From positions 312,001 through 376,000 of the forward strand of contig CM074135.1 of the NCBI GenBank assembly GCA_037178625.1: DNA of 64,000 nt. Direction: 5' to 3'. Positions 55,762 to 64,000 of this stretch are shown here, piece by piece; position 1 is the stretch's first letter, and each line of letters opens with the position of its first letter. The notes beneath the pieces were generated by a model. It was not told the DNA's origin. It searched no databases and saw only the letters and a program-made list of their open reading frames with translations. The position numbers were made by a program, and so were the translations under genes. This DNA comes from Skeletonema tropicum. Taxonomy: Eukaryota; Bacillariophyta; Thalassiosirophyceae; Thalassiosirales; Thalassiosiraceae.

Positions 55762-56097
55762 TAAGGGTGGTCAATGTTTTTTTCTGAATCTGAATCTGAA
55801 TCTGAAAAACGTTGACGTTCCTGATTTACTTATGTCCTTTTCTAATCCTCGATCATCGTGGTACTCAAGTTCAACTTGTGATATATTTACTAGTTCTCGA
55901 GGATGAGAACAGCCATAATCGAATGAAAATGCGCGCCAGCCGAAACTGAATCAGTCTTTTCCATTCAAAAATTCGAATCCAAATTCAAATTCAAATGCGC
56001 CATGCCATGAACTGCTGGGCTTCCTCCATTTTCATGTTTGCATACAATAGTAACATCGTCTTCGGTGATATCGTAACTCCTCCCTTTGATCATCATC

Positions 56098-57390
56098 ATG
56101 CCCCGGAAATCACGGCGTCAGAGGCTCATTAAGATGCTGACTCGTAAGGTACAGCAGCGCAAAAGCATGCTCGCAGTGTCGATATTGAATGATGATAGCA
56201 GCAGCGGTGGTGACGACGATGCCGACAGCAGCAGCAGTAGAAGCAACAGCACAACAGATGCAATTGTGTTTGCTGCGGCGTACTACTCGTCAAAAGATAA
56301 ACTCTCGTTTGCAGAAAAGAGCCGCTACTTATTTCGTGAGCGATATCGAAAGTCAACTGAAGCTGTGTTCGAGAAGGACCTAAATACCGGGAGTAGTGAG
56401 GAACGGGCGTGGTTGAGTGCAGATGAATTCAAAAAGAAATATCGCATGAGCCGAGAGGCGCTGGATTTTATTGCTGAAAAAATCAAAGATGATGATGTGT
56501 TCAAAAATAAGAGAGGGCCAAAACAATTGGACCCGAAGTATCAACTCATGGTTCTTCTAGACTATCTCGGCACAGAGGGTACCGGTGCAAACAATGCTAA
56601 GCAGAGGGCCTACTTTCATAAAGGGAATGGAACAATGAACAACTGCAGAAGGCGGGCACGAAATGCAATAATTAATTGTTTGGGGAAAGATTATTATCAT
56701 TGGCCGGACAAAAATGAGAGGAGGAAGATAGCCAACTATTTCAAGAAGAAGTACAACCTTCCAAACTGCGTTGGAGTTATGGATGGAACTCTTTTCGAAC
56801 TGGAATTTGAGCCGGAGACAGAGGATTCCGCTGATTACCATGGAAGAAAGTATCAGTGGTCATTGACGTGTTTGGTAGTCAGTGACCATAAGCTGTGGAT
56901 TCGGTGGTATGTTAGTGGTTACCCTGGTAGTGCGCACGACAACCGGATGTTGAGGAGGAGTCCACTGAAACTAAAGAAGGAAGATTACTTCTCGTTGTAT
57001 GAATACCTCCTTGGTGATACAGCTTTTGATCCCAACGAAAATGTGGTGCCGGCCTATAAATCCAACCCAGGACAAACCGAACCAGCAGATCCCGATGAAA
57101 GTCTTTTCAACACTGTCATTAGCACGCCAAGAGTTACCTCTGAGCACGTGAATGGAATTTGGAAGGGGAGATTCCCTTGGCTTCGCTTGATCCCGAATCT
57201 CTTTCTTATGTCTTCTTTGTCGTCTTCTTCGGTGTCTTCTTCTTTGTCATCTTCTTCTTTGTCATCTTCTTCGGTGTCTTCTTCGTCGTCTTCTTCTTTG
57301 TCGTCTCCTCACCCTCCTCTTCCTAGGGATTCCTGCCTTCCCTCCTTCACCTCTACGACACTGCTGTCTTCGTCGTCAGAAGAAGTATAG
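56098..57390 (+). CDS. PIF/Harbinger (DDE_Tnp_4) transposase, 3' truncated
   Basis: From ATG 56098, 430 aa. Residues 1-55 are basic then acidic/Ser-rich. About 95-200 is a DNA-binding helical part (SADEFKKKYRMSREALDFI). The DDE catalytic triad sits at D229 in CVGVMDGT, D281 in PGSAHDNRM and E349 in TSEHVNGIWKGRFPWL. LLGDTAFDP precedes the Glu as in HARBI1. Right after RFPWLR the sequence turns into Ser-Leu low complexity (SSSLSSSS), antisense to an acidic stretch of the opposite gene. The normal ~80-residue end with the LHN motif is missing. It is probably inactive or was deleted at 57190. Confidence 0.85.
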   Translation: MPRKSRRQRLIKMLTRKVQQRKSMLAVSILNDDSSSGGDDDADSSSSRSNSTTDAIVFAAAYYSSKDKLSFAEKSRYLFRERYRKSTEAVFEKDLNTGSSEERAWLSADEFKKKYRMSREALDFIAEKIKDDDVFKNKRGPKQLDPKYQLMVLLDYLGTEGTGANNAKQRAYFHKGNGTMNNCRRRARNAIINCLGKDYYHWPDKNERRKIANYFKKKYNLPNCVGVMDGTLFELEFEPETEDSADYHGRKYQWSLTCLVVSDHKLWIRWYVSGYPGSAHDNRMLRRSPLKLKKEDYFSLYEYLLGDTAFDPNENVVPAYKSNPGQTEPADPDESLFNTVISTPRVTSEHVNGIWKGRFPWLRLIPNLFLMSSLSSSSVSSSLSSSSLSSSSVSSSSSSSLSSPHPPLPRDSCLPSFTSTTLLSSSSEEV

Positions 57391-58305
57391 CCTCCTCCAT
57401 TATTATTATCCTCAAAGTTGACGGACGAAAATTCGCTCTCATCATCATCGGAACTCTTCAACATATCCTCGGTTGTATCCATCGGCTTCATACCCGCTCG
57501 TTGGCAAAACACAGGCTGTAGTAGAAATCAGTACTTACACCTTTGTTTGACAGCTTCTTCCCAGCTTCCCACAATAGAGCCATCCTGCAATCCTTGTCCA
57601 GTGTCACTCAGAAAAGTCTTGTGCCAATTTCATTTTAGCTTCAATGTCAGTAACTTTGTTTTGCACATCTTTCCCGGATCTCTGCTTCATCACTCCGCAA
57701 CTATTGATTGTGTTTGCCCACCTGGTGCAAACATCAAGTTTCGTCTGACCATTAGGGGGTGCCCTGTATTTGCTGAATTCTTCCTCATCACTGAGAAAAC
57801 GATTGACCAGCAAAACTTCCGAACAATCCAAAGCTCCGTTCTGACCATCATTGCCCCAATTATAATAACCCACAGCAAAGGCTTTGGTATAATTCGTATA
57901 ACATCCAGTTGTACAGAACACCTTGCCGGCCATATCTCCCTCTGGAGACACTGGAGGGATTTTCCCGTTCGATTTCTTCACCACCAAATGTTCAAAGCAC
58001 GGGACATGAACGGTCCTCTCGCACTTCTTCTTGTCAGTGAGCACATTGGCAGCGCAAATGTTCATTGGTGTTGGATTTTTACCGAGCTTGCATCCCCTTA
58101 CAGAACATTTGTGTTGTTGCGCTGCATGGCGACTACCACCGCTTCCGCCGTTGCCTCGTGCAGCCGATTTTGTGGCGTTATCCACCGCAGCAGCCACCGC
58201 CGCATCAGCCTCTTCGTCATCGCTGCCGTCTTCCGATCCATGTTCAGTGTTGGTTTTTCGACGCTTCTTCCTCCTCTCCTTCATTGTTGAGATCACCAAC
58301 CTCAT
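57309..58305 (-). pseudogene. Second Harbinger ORF: Cys-rich, Myb/SANT-like protein, damaged
   Basis: From ATG 58305 the frame runs 234 codons to 57604. An acidic/basic N-terminus is followed by a zinc-type cluster (CSVRGCKLG...CAANV...CERTVHVPCFEH...FCTTGCYTNY). A trihelix-like stretch follows (LDVCTRWANTINSCGVM...QNKVTDIEAKMKLAQDF). The frame then breaks. The next frame continues with LSDTGQGLQDG...SWEEAVKQRCKY, a TGA at 57530-57528, then FLLQPVFCQRAGMKPMDTTEDM and an acidic tail. This looks like one protein with a frameshift near 57615 and a nonsense codon, but two unseen introns are possible. Such proteins help Harbinger transposases bind DNA and enter the nucleus. Confidence 0.65.
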
Positions 58306-58672
58306 CCATCCGTGGTGCAATAACTGCTTTCACCATATCGCTTGTATTATTATCTTTATTTGTCTCTTGCTCTCTCTATGTAGCTGATTATCATCTACGA
58401 TGCATAAATTTGAATATTTTTTGAATTTTGTGTTTCTCGGAACGTGAGCGTTTCAGATTCAGAATAAGTGGCGTTTTTGCCGCTGATTCTGAAACGTTTA
58501 AATCCGGAGAAACTCAAATAACCCTAACCAAAGCGGCACCAAAACAACGATTAAGCTTTAAGTGGCACTCAGATCGAAACTTTGACCGATCAAGCCTCCC
58601 GTACGTAGACATACTAATTCCTAAGGCCAACGTTTCAGATTCAGATTCAGAAAAAAACATTGACCACCCTTA

Positions 58673-59141
58673 GGCTGCTTGCAGTCGTTGGGTTCTAATC
58701 CAGAGTTCGCATTTTAGGAAAGTTGTGTGACAAAAACCTGTAGGGAAGTTGAAGTTGAGATTTGATCCCTGGTCGCAAATTCAGGAGAAGGGGCTCAAAA
58801 AAGGCAATTTTGAGACCAGGGTCTAATCGAGGTCTAAACGAAGCGAACCCCGCCTCCTCCGCCATTTCTGAGCCGATCTGGTGCCACTCCACACAACATG
58901 AACAATATAAACTAATCACAGAGACAGCGACAACTACAAAACTTGATAAGAAATAAAGACAGGTGTGGAATTCAATATTCATACTTATGCAGAGGCTAAG
59001 TATCATTGTGAAAACACATACATTACTTCATTAAAATACTGTTCAGGAGTGCCGGCCACAAGCACTTCGTGCACACAAGCAAAGCACAACATACAACAAA
59101 GGCTTTCATCTCTTCATCATGGAAAATTCAGCCCCGAGCGA
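58673..59141. other. Upstream region of STAND gene
   Basis: About 470 bp lie between the Harbinger right end and the proposed ATG. The STAND frame is open back to about 58950, so an upstream exon or a lost 5' part is possible. No other gene is seen. Confidence 0.4.
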
Positions 59142-62100
59142 ATGTTACTAGGAAAGAGTGGTTCTTCTTCTATTGAAAAGAGAGTCGAGATGAGCAAAAA
59201 ATTGATCATTGCCGCCGCCAACGCAGCGGCAGCCAAAGAGTATGAAATCCCACTGCGCAATTGGATCGAAGGCGATGCCGCCGACAAGTCTTCTTTAGCG
59301 GCGGCTTCGAAATCGCCGTCTATGCGGGATCTTCATCAGAGCACTTTAGATAAAAATAAAAGATTGAGGAAAGAATCGATTATTCGAAAGGTCACCATCG
59401 CCTATGGAATCGTAGAGCTGCTGATACGCTGTCCAACTAATAACGTGGTGTTGAATGATGACGCAGACATAGGCCTTGACAATTTTGAACTCTGCGTTCG
59501 TAAGGAAGAAGATAGATCCTCTAAGCCGCAACAACAGTCGTCGTCATGGGATGATATTAGGGGGGTCCGCATGTTATCATCTGGCCTATCGCTATCAATT
59601 GAAGAGCCATCGTATTTGAGCTGTTTATTTCAAGATGGGGGAGAATCAGACGATCAAATTAATATGGGGAGATATTTAGAAGTGGAAGTCGATGCTTCAA
59701 ATGTATCAGCGGGCACAACCAAGACAGATTGCCGTGGCGGTGCTGAGGGCGAAGAAATAAGCAAACTTCGCTGCCATTATTTACTAGCGAAGATTCTCTG
59801 TCAATTATTCACAAATCTTGAGGCGCTCCCCGATGAAAATCATAATCGTGGTGTTGACGGCCCCCCTCACAAAAGAGCAAAGAAACTTCAGCCGTTAGAG
59901 CGAGAACAGTCAGAAGATTTATCCAGCATTCCACACATCCGACGGATGCAACAATTGGGAATTCCTGCATCGATTTGTCGACTTGTGCAAAATCTTTTCG
60001 AGAGTGCTTCAGATGCAAAGAATGGCGATGATGCGTACAAGACATTAGAAGAGGTAGGCAAAGATTTGCACCTGCTGCTGTTCGACCCAGATCGTTTTCT
60101 ATTTGATCATGAAGCGCAAAATCCTGATAAAATGGCGCTACTCTTCAAGAAAGAAAAGCTGTACGGGCGAGATAAAGAAGAGACTCTCATAACTGACGCA
60201 TTTTGTAGAGTAACCCGTGGAAAGAGCGAGGCATTCTTCATCGGGGGTTTCTCGGGATCTGGGAAGAGTATGTTGGTGGATACTTTGAGAGTGAGGGTGA
60301 AAAATGTGGGGGGATATGTCATCAAGCAAAATTTTTATGCCATGTCTCAGGAAAGACCCCTATCTGGTGTTATTTCAGCGGTCAATCAGTTGTGCTTGAA
60401 GATCAAAAATAGGATATCTTCCCAACGTTTGACTGCACTTTCCAGGAAGCTCGAGGATGATTTTGGAGATGATATTGGCTTGCTGGCAAGAATGCTACCG
60501 AATGTGAGTGTACTTTCTCCTGCTTGTGTCAGCCTTGCAGGTGAAGTGGAAGATGGGAATAACAGCGTCAAAATGAATGCCCGGAGTGTTTCCTTCACGC
60601 TGTTACGATTTCTTAGATTGGTCTCGAGCCCGAGGCATCCAATCATGGTAAGTAATTTATCGCTATCTCAATCCTTCTGAACAAGTTTGCTGATTGTAGA
60701 AACTCTCATTGTCTCACTCTTTTTTTCTTTGCAGCTGTTTTTGGAAGACTTGCAGTGGGCTGATGATACAGCTCTTGACGTAGTCCACACGTTTCTCTCT
60801 GACAGAATGGGTAGTTGCATATTTTTCGTAGGCACCTACAGAGATAATGAAGTTAAGGCTAGTCATGCAATGTTTGACTTGTTGCAGAAGCTAGAGACCA
60901 GCAACGTGCCAACGACCCAACTCTCCCTGACCGGGTTAGATCAAGAGGATCTCAACAAATTGATATCTGACGCATTGTGTCTCTTTCCTCGCATCTGCAA
61001 GTCTCTCACAGAGATAGTGCTTCAGAAGACGAAAGGCAACCCATTCTTTGTGCTGGAATTCATGCAATCGCTGCAGTCTCGTGGCCTGCTTCAGTATGAC
61101 GCCTGTCAGAAGCGTTGGGTTTGGAATGAAGATACAATCCGAGCAGAGGAGATCACGGATAATGTCCTCCAACTTCTTTCCTCCAAAATGAATCAATTGT
61201 CCAACGACATGCAACTGTTGTTGAAGGTAATGGCTTGCATCGGTACCAGTACAAATGAATCGGTGATCAGCTACTTGGCTGAATCGCCTGAGTATTCAGG
61301 GGTTAGAAACGGGTTAGAAGAAGCGATGAATGATGGGTTCGTTGAATCAAACGAAGAAGGATTTATCAAGTTTGTTCATGACAAGGTTCGTGAAGCGGCA
61401 TACAATCTCATTCCCGACAAAGACAAGAAACAGGTACGTGATGTTGGTTCATGTTGATCATCTGCTGTGCTCTCCTTATTCTTTGCGTGATCTAATATGG
61501 TACTTATTGGGGTTGCTTTTTTACAGCTTCACTACAACTTGGGCAAAACACTGTACTCTATTTGTGAGGGCAGAGATGTAGGTAACGTAATATTCCTGAT
61601 CGCTAGCCAGATAAATTACGGAAAAGAATTCGTCAAGAAAGATGATCCATTACGCATACCGATCGCGAAGCTGAACATGAAGGCAGGGAAAATGGCACTC
61701 GATGGCTGCGACCACAAAATGGCGTACTTCTACTTCCTTGCCGCTCTGTCTTTGCTCCCTGACGATGGCTGGGAAAGTTACTACGATTTGACTTTGCGTC
61801 TGAATTTCTTGATGGCCAGGGCAGCTAACTCATCCCGTCAATATGACGAGGCAGAACTCACTTTGCGTTCTATATGTAATAGAGCACGGTGCTTACACGA
61901 CAAACTTCCTTCCTACTTTTTGCTGGTGACAAGTGAGTGGTTACAATTTACTATGCATTTGACTTCTTTTGAATCTGGCCACTTACACTTTCTGCTAATC
62001 TGGCACTCCATCTTTTCTAGTCTTCCTCGCGCAAGGCCATCCAAATCAGGCGTACGCTACATGCTCTTCAATCTTGAATCAACTCGGGGAGCCAGTGCCA

Positions 62101-63570
62101 GAAACAGTCACCCTAGCGATGGTGGGAGGTATGATCCCAGAAACATTGAGCATGTACTCGGAAGTCTATGGTGATGATTGGCTTGAAAAGAAAATGGAAG
62201 ATGCAACCCTCTGCCACATCCTCGAATTCTACTCTGCCATAGCGACTGCTGCATACTTCTGCAAACCGTCACATGTGGTTGCGTACTTTGTGTGCAAGAT
62301 GGTCCAAATGAGTTTGCGGAATGGGGTATGTCAACATACGCCACTAGCTTTGATGCAGCTGACTTCCATTGTTATCCGATTCAACAACGCTACATTTGTC
62401 CAGTAAGTGTTGCATTGAGACGTATCACCTGTGTCAATGTTCACCATTATCTTTTATTGTTATGTCTGTTCTTTCTACATCATGACTAACTTTCACTCGC
62501 ACGTTTGCTCGCAGTCGCATTGCAAAGAATGCTTTGGCAATGTCGGAGAATTTCGGTTCATCTGATAAAAAGACGGAACTGTGCGTCAACTATTACATGG
62601 GAGCTGGCCATCTTGACTCGTATCAATCGGGTGCAAACCAGCTTCGTAAAGGCTTTGCATCAGGCCTGTCATCAGGAAATGCAAGCACAGCTTTCTATTG
62701 CGCAGGCCATGCGATTTATTTCTCTACAATCAGTGCAGAACAAGACTTAACTTCGTTGCTGAAGGAGATAGACTACTATCTCCACCTTTTGAAGATCTAC
62801 AAGAGCGAGCTGGCAAAGAAATTTATCTTGTGTTATCGTGAGACAGTGTCGACTTTGATTGACCGAGGTCAATCAACTGGTATTGAAGCGAAGTTATGTT
62901 ACGCTGATGCTAGTGATCCAGGAATAGGAAACAAACTTCTGGAGGTGTTCTACTTCCACCAGGTGTTCAGGAACTATTGGCTAGGATATACTGAGAGATG
63001 TCATCACTATGGGAAGAAATCTTTAACGATTTCCAGACCTGGACATTTCTTCATTTTTGTCATCAATTTCTACCATGGTAAGAAATCTCAACCTGTGAAT
63101 TTTTATTGACTTTTGCACATTGACTCTCTAATGCTCATCCCTTAATCGATGCAGGTCTCAATTTACTTGATATGATAAAGCAGAAGGCTAACTTTTCCAA
63201 GACTGAAGAAGTGGACGAAATTATTGTATCAATGAAAGTTGCAGCATCACATGCTGAGTCCAATTTCAGGAACAAGCTTGAGCTATTGGAAGCAGAGCAG
63301 TACGGAATAACGCCTCTTCAAAATAGCGTCACTGCATTATATGCCTATGATACGGCCATTGCATCGGCCCGGAAGTCGAAATTTATTCATGAGGAGGGAT
63401 TGGCTTGTGAGAAAGCTGGATTCTACTGCAAAAAGATGGAAGACGATGAGAAGGCGTTTACGTACTTCAATCGGGCTCGTGAGTGTTATGAGAAATGGGG
63501 TTCGACTGTGAGGGTAGAATACATTCAGAAGGAACTTAGCAAGTTGAATGTTATTGGGCAAAAATCGTAG
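59142..63570 (+). CDS. Large STAND-type AAA ATPase with helical-repeat C-terminus
   Basis: Six exons: 59142-60647, 60735-61433, 61527-61932, 62021-62402, 62515-63077 and 63155-63570. All introns are GT-AG, 77-112 nt, and phases match at every junction, giving 1323 aa. Residues ~355-500 start LYGRDKEE and include Walker A GGFSGSGKS (~367). Exon 2 opens with Walker B LFLEDLQWAD, then VGTYRDNEV and KTKGNPFFVLEFMQSL, the signature of the STAND NTPase group. KFVHDKVREAAYNLIP follows, then TPR-like helices to the end. The first ~330 residues are poorly conserved; relatives often carry a kinase domain there and I see none. These proteins act as signal switches that oligomerise on NTP binding. The start could also be ATG 59190, or the gene could be 5' truncated. 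Confidence 0.88.
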
Positions 63571-64000
63571 GTCGTTAAGTGGGCAAAAATCTCTAGAGGA
63601 TTGTAAAGTATGATGCCCCCAATTAACATGTAGGTATTCCCCTCAAAACAGCACTGCACGCATGCACTCATCATGGTCATAATATCTGGACTCTTTCCCT
63701 GAAGTGGTTTATTTATTGCATACACGCACTAAGAAGATAGTCTCTCTAGAGAGAACAACTGTATGTATCAAGGTTCTGTTTCTTCTGTTGAACATCTGCT
63801 GACAAACTCAAGAAGCTGAGTCCAAAGCCTCAGTCTTGGAAATCAGTCGTGACCGGAGGCGCAGCGCAGTTTAGGGCAGAGTCTCTTGCCGCATGCAATT
63901 CTTCTTGTGGCGTCGTACGCGTCATCTCATGCAGAAGCAGAAAGCAGTAGGCTTTTCAAAACACACTGGTATTCTAAAACAGAGAATTGCAAACTGCAAG
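63571..64000. other. 3' flank of STAND gene
   Basis: No gene is supported. A TCTCTAGAGAGA palindrome lies at 63743-63754, related to ctctctagagag stretches near 30993 and 36853. Confidence 0.45.

Larger units (their letters stand above)
55762..58672. mobile_element. PIF/Harbinger transposon, ~2.9 kb
   Basis: The ends are exact 39-bp inverted repeats (55762-55800 and 58634-58672), starting TAAGGGTGGTCAATG and running into tctgaa hexamers. The left end carries one extra hexamer, and similarity continues into acgttg. If TAA/TTA at the edges is the target, it fits the three-base TWA preference of the superfamily, although the two sides are not identical. The element encodes a DDE transposase (plus) and a Cys-rich/Myb-like protein (minus), the usual two-gene arrangement. 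Both genes look damaged. Confidence 0.88.

Noticed and set aside
57512..57540. Short intron (GTAAGT...CTACAG, 23 nt) in the second Harbinger ORF
   Set aside because: Far shorter than the 72-112 nt introns elsewhere in the window, and it would not repair the nearby frameshift.
1..64000. rDNA target for the nuclease (I-PpoI site in large-subunit rRNA)
   Set aside because: I saw no rRNA gene and no CTCTCTTAAGGTAGC site. CTTAAG occurs in the unit (near 114) without the rest of the site.

Overview
The window is nuclear DNA of a eukaryotic alga, most likely a centric diatom of the Thalassiosira/Cyclotella type. The evidence is short GT-AG introns of about 70-110 nt, a BspA-type leucine-rich-repeat gene with the C-terminal tail I associate with Thalassiosira, a plastid protein with an A-F diatom transit motif, multi-AP2 proteins, and a large STAND ATPase of a diatom type. 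No rRNA, organellar or bacterial genes were seen.

Region 1 (1-20.7 kb) is built from copies of a ~4.19 kb tandem unit: two full copies, one truncated copy, and two more after a mobile-element-rich gap. Each unit carries a tRNA-Gly(UCC) gene and a decayed minus-strand coding region. The full units also carry a plus-strand gene whose C-terminus has the complete signature of an I-PpoI-like His-Cys box homing endonuclease. Only the copy at 16.9-17.8 kb keeps the full two-exon frame; copies 1 and 2 are frameshifted near the N-terminus but keep the nuclease domain open. Copies 1-3 carry a 243-bp solo LTR with a 5-bp target duplication, and the other copies show the matching empty site. A Copia RNase H relic with a 162-bp inverted duplication breaks copy 3.

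Region 2 (21-28 kb) holds a DENR gene with one intron, a tRNA-Ser, a decayed retroelement ORF split by a 2.0 kb terminal-inverted-repeat element, and a 1.45 kb hAT-like non-autonomous element with an 8-bp target duplication.

Region 3 (28-53 kb) is gene-bearing and heavily rearranged by segmental duplication. It contains a frameshifted LRR gene fused to a tail from a neighbouring family, a half-RING/acidic gene with a premature stop and its CXXC zinc-finger paralogue, a thylakoid membrane protein with a duplicated 3' end, two multi-AP2 genes (four and five domains) in opposite orientation, a MYND zinc-finger gene with an inverted pseudogene copy, and a 4.6-copy array of a ~902-bp repeat.

Region 4 (53-64 kb) holds a LINE-like reverse transcriptase relic, a 2.9 kb PIF/Harbinger transposon with two convergent ORFs and 39-bp inverted ends, and a six-exon STAND ATPase gene.

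The genes do not form one pathway. The shared theme is repeated duplication and transposition acting on regulatory and zinc-finger gene families. The His-Cys box nuclease array is the most unusual content.
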